Below, in pieces: positions 34,576 through 43,430 of a DNA stretch of 64,000 nt (the first letter of the stretch is position 1; each line of letters begins with the position of its first letter). The notes under the pieces are model-generated. The model saw only the letters and a list, made by a program, of their open reading frames with translations, ran no database searches and was not told the origin of the DNA. The position numbers and the translations under genes are program-made. This stretch comes from Acidimicrobiales bacterium. GTDB lineage: Bacteria > Actinomycetota > Acidimicrobiia > Acidimicrobiales > JAKAVM01. Where the stretch lies: positions 1 to 64,000 of the forward strand of contig DAIDHF010000005.1 in assembly GCA_027452005.1 (NCBI GenBank), written 5' to 3'.

Positions 34576-35514
34576 TCAGCTTGACCCCAACTCCTGGCGG
34601 ATCCAGTCAATCGTTCTGGAAAGGCCGTCTTGAAGAGTCGTCTTAGGCTTCCATCCCAGTTCACGCACGGCCAACTCAATGTTTGGACACCTTCGAGTCG
34701 GGTCGTCTTGTGGGAGGTCTACATACTTGAGTCCTGAAGACGAACCAACCAGCTTGATAATCAATTGGGCTAGATCACTCACGGTAATCTCGTCAGGGTT
34801 TCCAATGTTGACCGGTCCACTATAGCTAGAACTAGATAGCGCGATCAGTCCCTCGACCTGGTCGTGGACGTAACACAAGCTACGGGTCTGGGATCCATCC
34901 CCGTAGATGGTCAAGTCCTTGTTAGCCAGGGCCTGGCAGATAAAGTTTGACACCACCCGACCATCGGTAGGTCGAATTCTAGGCCCGTAGGTGTTAAAAA
35001 TTCTGGCCACCCTAACCTCTAAATCGAACTCGCGGGCATATGAAAACGTTATGGCTTCCGCGTACCGTTTAGCCTCGTCATATACAGCCCTGGGGCCAAC
35101 CGGATTTACGTTGCCCCAGTAAGTTTCGACCTGGGGGTGCACACTAGGGTCTCCATAAACCTCACTTGTAGAGGTTAGGAGAAATCTGGCTTGTACTTTG
35201 CGTGCGTAGTCGAGGAGTCGCTTAGTTCCTAGACTTCCAACTTCTAGTGTCTTGATTGGATGATCCATGTAGTCCCGAGGTGAAGCCGGCGAGGCCAGGT
35301 TCATGACAATATCTACTGCTCCCAGATCTGGGAGTTCTTCGGTTACGTCGTGGGCAACAAATGAAAACCCGGATCTACCAATGGCTTTGGTAAGATTCTC
35401 CATTCTTCCCGAAGACAGGTCATCTACACACACAACCTCGTCGTTTTGACCTAAGAGTCTCTCGCAGAGATGGGAGCCAATGAACCCTGCCCCGCCGGCA
35501 AGCAGGACCTTCAT
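34576..35514 (-). CDS. uxs: UDP-glucuronate decarboxylase (UDP-xylose synthase)
   Basis: Extended SDR enzyme converting UDP-glucuronate to UDP-xylose. 312 aa. LLAGGAGFIGSHLCERLL is the NAD site. The UXS-specific stretch LASPASPRDYMDHPIKTLE, then LLTSTSEVYGDPSVHPQ, YWGNVNPVGPRAVYDEAKRY (catalytic Tyr/Lys) and ARIFNTYGPRIRPTDGRVV all match. GDGSQTRSLCYVHDQVEG is equally typical. It is encoded directly after UDP-glucose dehydrogenase, whose product is its substrate. The ATG is 43 bases downstream of that gene. Confidence 0.93.
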   Translation of the reverse strand: MKVLLAGGAGFIGSHLCERLLGQNDEVVCVDDLSSGRMENLTKAIGRSGFSFVAHDVTEELPDLGAVDIVMNLASPASPRDYMDHPIKTLEVGSLGTKRLLDYARKVQARFLLTSTSEVYGDPSVHPQVETYWGNVNPVGPRAVYDEAKRYAEAITFSYAREFDLEVRVARIFNTYGPRIRPTDGRVVSNFICQALANKDLTIYGDGSQTRSLCYVHDQVEGLIALSSSSYSGPVNIGNPDEITVSDLAQLIIKLVGSSSGLKYVDLPQDDPTRRCPNIELAVRELGWKPKTTLQDGLSRTIDWIRQELGSS

Positions 35515-35556
35515 CGACAGGTCCCGAAAATACTCTGGTTGACAACCCTCAAGAGA

Positions 35557-36912
35557 CTACCTTCCGATCCCCCGATAATTGAACCCGAGTCGCTTGAGAT
35601 TAGCCGACTCTAGGAGGTTGCGACCGTCAAATATTGCCCGGCTGGCCATTGACTTTCCAATCTTGTCGTAGTCATACCACCGAAACTCGTCCCACTCGGT
35701 CAAAATTGCAACCACGTGTGCTCGGTCACATACAGCATAGGGGTCAAGAGACAACTCTACACCGGCCTCGATGAGTCGAACTAGCTCTGGCTGAATCGAC
35801 CCCGCTGGCCCGTTCATGTCCTGGTCGACCACCTGATTTAGCCGTCCAAGTATCTTGGGGGTAATAGTCGGGTCATATGCCACTACCTTTTTATTCTCCT
35901 TGGCCAACTTCAAAGCAATCTCTATAGACGGAGACTCTCTCAGGTCATCGGTGTTTGCCTTGAAGGTAAGGCCTAACACGGCCACCTTGGCTGGCCCGGG
36001 TGAGCTTACACGAGCCATGTCACAAATCGCCTTAGCCACAAAGTCCCTGTGCTCGTTATTAGCCGATAGGACTCCCTTGAGTAACTTGAAGTCATATCCG
36101 CCTTCTTCGGCGATCTTGACTAAGGCCTGTGTGTCCTTCGGGAAGCAAGACCCTCCCCATCCAGGGCCGGGCTTGAGGAACTCGAATCCGATCCGACGGT
36201 CGTAACCCATTCCCAAAATTACGTCTCGAATGTCAGCGCCGACCGCCTCACACAGGTTAGCTATGGCGTTCACAAAACTTAGTTTGGTCGCCAGAAAGGC
36301 ATTCGAGGCGTACTTAATCGTCTCCGCGCTGGACGGGTCTGTTGTAACTAAGGGAGCGTTGATCTTTGAATACAACGACGCAACTCTGATTGCTGCCCCC
36401 TGGTCATCTGAACCTATAACAATCCGATCCGGGTGCATAAAGTCATATATCGCACTGCCCTCCCTCAAAAATTCCGGGTTAGAAACCACCAATATATCCC
36501 CCCGGCTGAGTGTGGCCTCGACAACCGTTGTTGAGCCCACCGGCACGGTCGACTTATTTACCACGATGCACCCCGGCTTGAGGAGAGGTGCAATTGAACT
36601 AACAGCAGCCACGATATAGGACATGTCCGCGGACCCATCAATTCTTTGTGGGGTTGGAACGCATAAGAAGACTATCTCAGCCCTATCCACCTCGCTTTCG
36701 GCGCCCACCACGAATGAAAGATTTCCGGACTCCCGACCTTTGGCAACGAGTTCTGCGAGGCCTTCTTCTACGATTGATATCTGACCGTGGTTCAGCAGTG
36801 AGATCTTGTCCCGGTCAATGTCACTACATACCACTTTGTGCCCTAGATCTGCCATACAGGCCGCTGTGGTCAACCCCACGTACCCGGCCCCGATCACGCT
36901 TAGGCTAGCCAT
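35557..36912 (-). CDS. ugd: UDP-glucose 6-dehydrogenase
   Basis: Oxidises UDP-glucose to UDP-glucuronate in two NAD-dependent steps. 451 aa. The NAD fold begins LSVIGAGYVGLTTAACMADL. VFLCVPTPQRIDGSADMSYI and SNPEFLREGSAIYDFMHPDR follow. The catalytic cysteine lies in GPGWGGSCFPKDTQALVKI. GLTFKANTDDLRESPSIEI is the C-terminal domain signature. It precedes uxs directly. The ATG has a weak purine-rich AGAAAGAG upstream. The call is firm. Confidence 0.95.
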   Translation of the reverse strand: MASLSVIGAGYVGLTTAACMADLGHKVVCSDIDRDKISLLNHGQISIVEEGLAELVAKGRESGNLSFVVGAESEVDRAEIVFLCVPTPQRIDGSADMSYIVAAVSSIAPLLKPGCIVVNKSTVPVGSTTVVEATLSRGDILVVSNPEFLREGSAIYDFMHPDRIVIGSDDQGAAIRVASLYSKINAPLVTTDPSSAETIKYASNAFLATKLSFVNAIANLCEAVGADIRDVILGMGYDRRIGFEFLKPGPGWGGSCFPKDTQALVKIAEEGGYDFKLLKGVLSANNEHRDFVAKAICDMARVSSPGPAKVAVLGLTFKANTDDLRESPSIEIALKLAKENKKVVAYDPTITPKILGRLNQVVDQDMNGPAGSIQPELVRLIEAGVELSLDPYAVCDRAHVVAILTEWDEFRWYDYDKIGKSMASRAIFDGRNLLESANLKRLGFNYRGIGR

Positions 36913-36973
36913 GGTCGGGCTCTTTCTCTTGTATTCACCGGGTCAATTATAGTCTGATGTCTGGTTCGATATT

Positions 36974-37846
36974 CTAGGCCAGCTGCCCAATGAGATGAGC
37001 AAGTCCCGAGCGCCAGTCGGGCAGATCGTCAAGTCCCAGGCTAGAGGTTGCAAAGTTTGACAACACCGAGTACTTCGGGCGTATTGCTGAGCGTTGAGGA
37101 ATTAGCTCGTGGGTCGCTATTGGCTCTACCCCTAATCGGTCGCGGCCAAGGCACACAAGAATCTCAGACACGAACTCGAACCAGCTCGCGCTTCCCTGGT
37201 TGGTCACGTGATATAGGCCCCGACACCTACTCATAGCCAAGTACCAGACCCGAGGCGCGATGTCGTGGGCAAAACTCGGGCTTCCGATTTGATCATTGAC
37301 AAATCTCAGAGGACCCTGTGTCTTTCCAACTAGGTCAAGAACTGTCCTGACCACGTTCTTGCCAGTTGCCGAGTTGAGCCAGGCAGTTCTAATAGTGGTT
37401 GAGTCAGGGTCCAGCTGGGTCTCCCCAAATAACTTGGAGGCTCCATAGTGATTTATTGGATTGGTCTTGTCCCACTCGCGATAGGGTTCATCTGCATTTC
37501 CATCAAAGACGTAATCTGTAGACACGTGGCAAAAGTGAGCCCCAATTTCCCTTGCGGCCTGTTGGAGATTCCTTACCGAGTAACCGTTGGCTAAATAGGC
37601 ACTAGGAACGTTTTGCTCACATAGGTCAACATCGGTAAGGGCTGCACAATTTATAACTACATCAGGTCTCACGCTATAGAAGACAGTTCGAACTTGATCG
37701 ATGTTAGTTATATCGCACTGTGATCTTGTAGGGGCAAAAACTTCGATTGACTGAGGAACTATTCCACGATACTTGTCGCTTTGTTGAGCTACTGCCAAGA
37801 GCTCCCTACCAAGTTGGCCTTGGCCACCAAAAATTAGAGCTCTCAA
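36974..37846 (-). CDS. rmlD: dTDP-4-dehydrorhamnose reductase
   Basis: Last step of dTDP-L-rhamnose synthesis. 290 aa. ALIFGGQGQLGRELLAVAQ is the nucleotide fold, VINCAALTDVDLCEQN the substrate loop, HVSTDYVFDGNADEPYREWD a strong RmlD signature, and NHYGASKLFGETQL carries the Tyr/Lys pair. TTIRTAWLNSATGKNVVRTV is also typical. The start is TTG, 28 bases after rmlB ends, with no good Shine-Dalgarno. rmlA and rmlC are not in the window. Confidence 0.93.
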   Translation of the reverse strand: MRALIFGGQGQLGRELLAVAQQSDKYRGIVPQSIEVFAPTRSQCDITNIDQVRTVFYSVRPDVVINCAALTDVDLCEQNVPSAYLANGYSVRNLQQAAREIGAHFCHVSTDYVFDGNADEPYREWDKTNPINHYGASKLFGETQLDPDSTTIRTAWLNSATGKNVVRTVLDLVGKTQGPLRFVNDQIGSPSFAHDIAPRVWYLAMSRCRGLYHVTNQGSASWFEFVSEILVCLGRDRLGVEPIATHELIPQRSAIRPKYSVLSNFATSSLGLDDLPDWRSGLAHLIGQLA

Positions 37847-37874
37847 ATGAGAAAACCGTGCAATTTATTGTGTA

Positions 37875-38900
37875 CTAACTGGAACTCTTGGGGCCCGTTT
37901 GTGATCCCCATCCAAGCTCGTCCACCTGGAGTCGTCCTTTGCCCCGTTCCCACCACGACCGGTTGTTGCGGTACCACTCAATCGTATTGGCAAGTCCAGA
38001 CGAAAAGTCAATCTGTGGCGTCCACCCAAGTTCCCGGGCAATCTTGGTGGAATCAAGCAGATACCTCCGGTCATGGCCAGGACGATCTGGGACGATCTTT
38101 TTCAACTTGTTAGATGCTCCGATCAGGCCAATAATGAAATCAGCTACCTCATCCACAGAAGCTTCAAATCCTGATCCCACATTGTAGGTCTCGCCAGATT
38201 TGCCCTTTTTGATTACGGATTCGATTGCCCGGCAGTGATCGTCTACGTGCAACCACTCTCTCCGGTTCTGGGACGATTTATATATTGGAAGTCTCTCACC
38301 GTCTAAAGCGTTGGTAACAAAAAGCGGGATCAATTTTTCGGGAAACTGATACGGTCCATAATTGTTGCAACAGTTAGAAATTGTAACCCCGAGGCCAAAG
38401 GTCTCGTAATAAGCCCTAACGGCATGATCGGCCCCGGCCTTCGACGCATTATATGGCGTGCGTGGCCTGTAGGGAGATTGCTCTGAAAAGCTCTCGGGCG
38501 AGTTCAGATCTAGGTCGCCATAGACCTCACATGTGGACACGTGATGGAAGCGCTTTACCCCGGCTAACCTGGAGGCCTCAAGCAGCCTCTGGGTTCCAAT
38601 CACGTTCGTATCAAAAAATCGGTTCGGGTCCTTTATTGCCAAAGAGTTATGTGACTCGGCGGCAAAGTTCACGACAACGTCAATGTCGTAGGTTTCTAGG
38701 ACCTTGGCCACGCTATCTTGATCACAAATGTCCCCCTCAACAAATTCCACGACGTCCTCGACCCCGGCCAAGTTTGACCGGTCCGAGCAGTAGGTCAAAA
38801 GGTCATATACCACCACGTCGTCGGTTGGATATCGCGATACCCAGTGCCTGGCAAAGTTGGAACCAATAAACCCAGCGCCTCCGGCAATTAAAAGCTTCAT
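37875..38900 (-). CDS. rmlB: dTDP-glucose 4,6-dehydratase
   Basis: Second step of dTDP-rhamnose synthesis. 341 aa SDR: LLIAGGAGFIGSNFARHWV, FAAESHNSLAIKDPNRFFDT (usually AAESHVDRSI), HVSTCEVYGDLDLNSPE and RPRTPYNASKAGADHAVRAY with the catalytic Tyr/Lys. NNYGPYQFPEKLIPLF and NRREWLHVDDHCRAI are diagnostic. The ATG lacks a Shine-Dalgarno but has CATAAT 7 nt upstream within a short AACCA/TGGTT inverted repeat, so its own leaderless transcript is possible. It starts 28 bases after the LCP gene stop. Confidence 0.94.
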   Translation of the reverse strand: MKLLIAGGAGFIGSNFARHWVSRYPTDDVVVYDLLTYCSDRSNLAGVEDVVEFVEGDICDQDSVAKVLETYDIDVVVNFAAESHNSLAIKDPNRFFDTNVIGTQRLLEASRLAGVKRFHHVSTCEVYGDLDLNSPESFSEQSPYRPRTPYNASKAGADHAVRAYYETFGLGVTISNCCNNYGPYQFPEKLIPLFVTNALDGERLPIYKSSQNRREWLHVDDHCRAIESVIKKGKSGETYNVGSGFEASVDEVADFIIGLIGASNKLKKIVPDRPGHDRRYLLDSTKIARELGWTPQIDFSSGLANTIEWYRNNRSWWERGKGRLQVDELGWGSQTGPKSSS

Positions 38901-38928
38901 TTAACCAATTATGGTTTAAAACTCATCC

Positions 38929-40485
38929 CTAGCAGGAGTTGGGATCAAAAAATGTCGAGGCAGGTCCCTGCGAACTGGTAATTGTCTGGTCCGGTTGGCC
39001 TGGGCTTTGAGAGGCTTGTACCCCGGCCGTGCCCTGGTAGGAACCTTGCCCGAAGCCTGGCGATTGTGTTTGGCTTGTGTTCGCCGGTGGGTTGGAGCTA
39101 CCCGTAACATTTGAAGTGCCAGCTACGGGAACCTGTGAAGACGGTTGGGTGGTCGAGTTAGAGGCGCCATTGAGGCCTGATCCAGATGTAGCTGCCCCCA
39201 AGAAGGACTGCACGACACTTTGGGCCGCCTGAGGCTCATAGTCAAGCAAAATCGTGTTAGAGGGTCCCGGTGTTACATATGTTGGTAGAGCGAACGTGGT
39301 GGCCTTAGATAACCCTGTTCCACCCAGTTGGTTTACCAGTGAAAACAGGTCTCCCATTGAGTACGTGCTGTCAAGTAGGACGTCGTTGACCAGTGACCCT
39401 AGAAAACGATTCCCTTCAAAGGGATTGGTGACCCCAGATTTAACCGCCTTTGACCCAATTACCCCGAGGAGGGTTCTCTGTCGCTGGGCTATCCCGATGG
39501 CCTCGGTGTTGTCAGTTTCCCACTGTCCCGCGTTGAGGTACTCAAAGTCGTTGCTCTTGAGTAACTCAATGGCCTGGTTCCCGTCTAGGGTTTGGCAGCC
39601 TGACTGAGTAATGTTGAGACCCGAGTATGGATCCCTGGACGGATATGGAAACCTTAGATTTACGCCGCCCAAAATATTCACCAAAGTGGAGACCCCGGCA
39701 TAATCAATTCCCACGTAGTGATTTATCGGGATTCCGAAAGTCTCGGTAATGGCCCGGACAATTGCTGCGGGACCCTGGGTAAATATTTCCCCCAGGCTCT
39801 CGGGAGCTGGTGAGTTGGCCAACTGGACCTCTAACAAGGGAGGAAGGGATAAAATACTTGCGGTCCCCTGGTTTAGGTCGAGATGAAACATCATTACAAC
39901 GTCTAGATTGGTAGCTGAAGTAAATCCTGGCCCACCCAGTGCGTTGCTTCCTACCAAGATAATATTCTCACCGCCCTCATTGGTTAGATTGGTCTTTACG
40001 ATTGCTGGAATCGTCACCTTTTTCACCTGGCTAAATCGATAAAGGGCATACCCGTAAAGTCCACCGGCTACCAGGCAGATAAAGAGAACTACCGACATGG
40101 AAGTCTTCACCAGGCGCCTCAACCAGGTTCTCTTGATGAGCCTCCTTTTAGCCGGGGCCTGCTTTGCTGGGCCACTATTTGCTATTGAGGGACCAACCAC
40201 TGGATATTGTGGTTGATGAGAGTACCGGGGGTTGTACATCTCGAATTGGCCTGGCGAGGGATATAATTGGGTTGATTGGTAGCTAGGCGAGTCTTTTGGG
40301 GACGAAATCGAACTAGGAATGGGGCTGCTTAGCGTATCTTGTACCAAGCCGGGACCGGAATTGGAGTCCAAAACATTACTTGGAGTTAGACTGGGGCCAC
40401 TGTAGGTACCGGCAATTACCTGATTTTGTGAAATCTCATTATCTTGGGGTTCGATCTCAGCCGGATCAATTCCAATCTCGTCCAC
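38929..40485 (-). CDS. LytR-CpsA-Psr (LCP) family protein lacking the catalytic arginines
   Basis: LCP enzymes attach glycopolymers to peptidoglycan. The protein has a ~115-residue Pro/Ser-rich cytoplasmic part, a basic patch, one membrane helix (about 131-150) and an extracellular LCP domain (about 172-345). Family landmarks are ENIILVGSN, INHYVGIDYAGVSTLVNILG, GGVNLRFPYPSRDPYSGLN, CQTLDGNQAIELL and IAQRQRTLL. Residues that normally bind the lipid pyrophosphate are changed: RSDT reads N194-L-D-V, PRDL reads P216-P-L-L, and ARSRH reads L310-K-S-N-D (TTG numbering). The tail is Ser/Thr/Gln/Pro-rich. The start is GTG 40485 (AGGAG 7 nt upstream) or TTG 40488. Probably non-catalytic. Confidence 0.85.
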   Translation of the reverse strand: MDEIGIDPAEIEPQDNEISQNQVIAGTYSGPSLTPSNVLDSNSGPGLVQDTLSSPIPSSISSPKDSPSYQSTQLYPSPGQFEMYNPRYSHQPQYPVVGPSIANSGPAKQAPAKRRLIKRTWLRRLVKTSMSVVLFICLVAGGLYGYALYRFSQVKKVTIPAIVKTNLTNEGGENIILVGSNALGGPGFTSATNLDVVMMFHLDLNQGTASILSLPPLLEVQLANSPAPESLGEIFTQGPAAIVRAITETFGIPINHYVGIDYAGVSTLVNILGGVNLRFPYPSRDPYSGLNITQSGCQTLDGNQAIELLKSNDFEYLNAGQWETDNTEAIGIAQRQRTLLGVIGSKAVKSGVTNPFEGNRFLGSLVNDVLLDSTYSMGDLFSLVNQLGGTGLSKATTFALPTYVTPGPSNTILLDYEPQAAQSVVQSFLGAATSGSGLNGASNSTTQPSSQVPVAGTSNVTGSSNPPANTSQTQSPGFGQGSYQGTAGVQASQSPGQPDQTITSSQGPASTFFDPNSC

Positions 40486-40488
40486 CAA

Positions 40489-41361
40489 CTACTCCTGCGG
40501 TCCAAGCTCCATGACGTCGCCAATGGACACCCTCGCTATGCATGCACCGGTATCGACCAAGAGACGCCCGTCGGTAGCTACGTCAAGTGCTTGTCCTTGA
40601 ATATTACCTTGGATAGAATCAACCGAGATCTGTCGTCCAATTGTGTCGCACTTAGATCTATATTCCTCCAGTACCCGATTTAGCTGCTCTTGGCTATCTA
40701 TATCCGCGTATATTTCATAGAACTTCCGGGCAAGGCTATAGAATATTTCTTTTCGATCTACCCGACCCCCGATTATTTCCGAGAGAGCCCCTGGGGGGCT
40801 AGAAAACTTTGCCCCAGCCAACTGGTCTTTAGTCCAGTTCAAATTGAGCCCGATCCCTATGACAAGTGCGTAACTCTCATTTGAGCCGCTGACCGACTGG
40901 TCCTTGGTGTTGGCTAGACCTTCGAACCCAGGATCCCTCGGGGTGACCACCTCCGAGAGAATCCCCGCGAGTTTTGCAAACCTAGCGTTAGAAGAAACTT
41001 CCCTGTGCACGATGTCATTAGGCCACTTGATCTTTAGGTTCACGCCATATAGTTCCGAGACAGTTCGGGTGATCGCAACCGACATGCCCATAACGATCAA
41101 GTGACACTCAGAGAGCGCCAGTGTCGGACGCAAGAGAAACGACGTCAACAAAGAACTCTCTTTAGTGGCCTCCCAAGAGCGACTTAGCCGTCCGCGCCCG
41201 GCACTTTGATAGTTGGCAACCGCAACTAGGCCTTCTGGCTGGCCCTGTGTGGCCCGTAGGGCAAGGTAGGTGTTGGTAGACTCAATCTCGTCAAACCATT
41301 CCACCTCCCACCCATCAGTACCGGGAATTGGGCTGGTAAGTTCTGGGTCGGCTTTGCTCAA
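40489..41361 (-). CDS. birA: BirA, biotin-[carboxylase] ligase (no N-terminal HTH)
   Basis: Attaches biotin to the carrier lysine of acyl-CoA carboxylases. Motifs are WFDEIESTNTYLALRA, QSAGRGRLSRSW (biotinyl-AMP loop, GRGR), KIKWPNDIV and KLAGILSEV. It lacks the DNA-binding domain of E. coli BirA, so it does not regulate transcription itself. The frame is open to GTG 41400, but TTG 41361 has AGGA 8 nt upstream and is preferred (290 aa). It stops next to the LCP start and diverges from its likely client, the biotin carboxylase gene at 41535. The synteny matches mycobacteria. Confidence 0.93.
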   Translation of the reverse strand: MSKADPELTSPIPGTDGWEVEWFDEIESTNTYLALRATQGQPEGLVAVANYQSAGRGRLSRSWEATKESSLLTSFLLRPTLALSECHLIVMGMSVAITRTVSELYGVNLKIKWPNDIVHREVSSNARFAKLAGILSEVVTPRDPGFEGLANTKDQSVSGSNESYALVIGIGLNLNWTKDQLAGAKFSSPPGALSEIIGGRVDRKEIFYSLARKFYEIYADIDSQEQLNRVLEEYRSKCDTIGRQISVDSIQGNIQGQALDVATDGRLLVDTGACIARVSIGDVMELGPQE

Positions 41362-41503
41362 TGAAGTTGTCCTAAATTTGAAGCACCCGCAGGTGGACAC
41401 CCGTCCAGCTTTAGGCGCACTTACACAATAGCAAACAACCTGGTAAATGCCCTAGACTTTTACGAAATATGGTCGAGCAAACTTTCCGTGGGCAAAATAC
41501 GCA

Positions 41504-41528
41504 CTCGGGCACCCCGAGCAAATAGGCT
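41504..41528 (+). promoter_or_regulatory. Palindrome and leaderless -10 upstream of the carboxylase gene
   Basis: CTCGGG (41504-41509), CAC, CCCGAG (41513-41518) form a perfect 6-bp palindrome. TAGGCT (41523-41528) lies 6 nt before ATG 41535, and there is no Shine-Dalgarno. The palindrome covers the spacer and -35 side of the promoter, a position suited to repression or activation. Confidence 0.5.
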
Positions 41529-41534
41529 ACCTTC

Positions 41535-43337
41535 ATGTTTTCAAAAGTCTTAATAGCAAACCGTGGTGAGATTGCGGTTCGAGTAATTAGAACCTGCAAG
41601 GAGCTAGGAATAAAGACGGTGGCCGTATACTCCGAGCTCGACCGGGGTGCCATGCACGTTCGCCTGGCTGACGAGGCCTATTGCCTGGGTGGAGCCACAG
41701 CCCAAGAGAGTTACCTCAACACCGACAAAATACTTGAGGCCATAAGAACAAGTGGAGCAGACGCTGTTCACCCAGGATACGGGTTTTTCTCTGAAAATGC
41801 AGACTTTGCCAGGCAGATAGAGTCTTTAGGGGTTACCTTCATCGGTCCCCCGAGCGAGGCCATTGAAGTAATGGGAGACAAGATTAGCTCCAGGTTAGCA
41901 GCGGAAAAGGCCGGTGTAGCAGGAGTACCTGGTCGATCAGAACCTGTTTTAGATGTCAAAGAAATCATTGCCTTTGGGAAAGACTTTGGATGGCCCGTAG
42001 CCATCAAGGCCGCATATGGAGGTGGGGGCCGGGGGATGAAGGTAGTTACTGCTCCAGACATGGCCGCCGAAGCCATGGAGTCAGCCAAGAGGGAGGCCCT
42101 GGCTTACTTCTCACGAGACGAGATTTACTTGGAGCGTTACCTAACTTGGCCTCGTCATATTGAGATGCAGGTATTTGGGGATCGCCATGGAAACTACGTG
42201 TGGCTTGGCGAGAGAGACTGCTCATGCCAACGCCGACATCAAAAGCTAATTGAAGAAAGCCCTGCTCCGAACTTTCCAGATGAGATTCGTCAGAAAATGG
42301 GCGAGGCCGCAGTTGCCGTGTCTCGGGCCTGCGGGTACTATAACGCCGGAACCGTTGAATTCTTGTTCCAAGACAACGAGTTCTTCTTCTTAGAAATGAA
42401 CACCCGGCTCCAAGTAGAGCACCCCGTTACAGAACTGGTGTGTGGGATGGATCTGGTTGCCCTCCAACTTAGAGTTGCCGCCGGTGAAGAACTTGGATTT
42501 AGCCAGGGCGACATTGAGCGACGCGGTTGGGCAATTGAGTGCCGACTCAACGCTGAAGATCCACGCGAGGGAAAGTTTTCTCCGTCCCCAGGTCCGATTC
42601 ATCGGTTTCGCCGACCTGACGGGTTTGGCGTTCGGGTAGATGCCGGCTATGAGCCGGGAGACTCTATTAGTCAGTACTACGACAACCTAATTGCCAAGCT
42701 GGTCGTGTGGGGAGAGACCAGGCAGTCAGCCCTGGCCAGGGCTATTCGGGCCTTGGAAGAAACCGAGATAGATGGGGTTGCAACCACAATCCCCGCGCAC
42801 CTGGCAATCTTGCGTAGTCAAGACTTTATAGATGCCACTCACTCAACTAAATGGGTAGAAGATAATCTAGACTTTTCGAACATCGGCCTAGAGCCTTTAG
42901 CTCAGCCTTCGGGGTCACCTACGGCAGGTACCCCACAAGGCGAGGGTGATGCAACCTCGCTTGAGCCTAAGGTCCTCAGAGAGGTTCAGGCAGAAGTTGA
43001 CGGTCGGCTCTTTGAGGTAAAGTTGTGGGTACCAGACCTTGGATCTGTTGTAACTACTGCGGCTACGGCTTCTAGGCCTAGTAGATCTCGCGCGGGTTCC
43101 TCGGGGGCTGGCGCAATATCCTCCGACGGGGTAATCGGGGTACCCATGCAGGGGACCATCATCAAGCTCTTGGTAGAAACCGGCGACTCAGTTGAAGCCG
43201 GACAAGGGGTGTGTGTTTTGGAGGCCATGAAGATGGAAAACATGATCAATGCCCCAAAAGCAGGAAGTGTCGGCGAGATCAAGGTGGCTCCCGGGGATTC
43301 AGTCGGTCCTGGCGACATCATCATGACTATCAACTGA
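41535..43337 (+). CDS. accA3: Acyl-CoA (acetyl/propionyl) carboxylase alpha subunit: biotin carboxylase + BCCP
   Basis: 600 aa. The biotin carboxylase part begins VLIANRGEIAVRVIRTCKEL, with ATP-grasp YGGGGRGMKVV and catalytic region ERDCSCQRRHQKLIEE, then FLEMNTRLQVEHPVTE. The C-terminal carrier domain has the biotin lysine K566 in LEAMKMENMINAPKAG. A linker at about 455-520 is Ala/Ser/Gly-rich. It pairs with a carboxyltransferase beta subunit not found in the window. Location beside birA and near methylmalonyl-CoA mutase supports propionyl-CoA carboxylation, though acetyl-CoA (fatty acid synthesis) is equally possible for AccA3-type subunits. Confidence 0.95.
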   Translation: MFSKVLIANRGEIAVRVIRTCKELGIKTVAVYSELDRGAMHVRLADEAYCLGGATAQESYLNTDKILEAIRTSGADAVHPGYGFFSENADFARQIESLGVTFIGPPSEAIEVMGDKISSRLAAEKAGVAGVPGRSEPVLDVKEIIAFGKDFGWPVAIKAAYGGGGRGMKVVTAPDMAAEAMESAKREALAYFSRDEIYLERYLTWPRHIEMQVFGDRHGNYVWLGERDCSCQRRHQKLIEESPAPNFPDEIRQKMGEAAVAVSRACGYYNAGTVEFLFQDNEFFFLEMNTRLQVEHPVTELVCGMDLVALQLRVAAGEELGFSQGDIERRGWAIECRLNAEDPREGKFSPSPGPIHRFRRPDGFGVRVDAGYEPGDSISQYYDNLIAKLVVWGETRQSALARAIRALEETEIDGVATTIPAHLAILRSQDFIDATHSTKWVEDNLDFSNIGLEPLAQPSGSPTAGTPQGEGDATSLEPKVLREVQAEVDGRLFEVKLWVPDLGSVVTTAATASRPSRSRAGSSGAGAISSDGVIGVPMQGTIIKLLVETGDSVEAGQGVCVLEAMKMENMINAPKAGSVGEIKVAPGDSVGPGDIIMTIN

Positions 43338-43430
43338 ACTGCGTTTTTAATTCAGTAGATTCTTCCACCAGCATGTAATACAGACCGGATATCAACTGGC
43401 AATGTCCGTATCAAAGTTGTCCACCTCCAT

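Noticed and set aside
43338-43430. Remnant insertion sequence or attachment site beside vapBC
   Set aside because: No terminal inverted repeats, target duplications or tRNA gene were seen.
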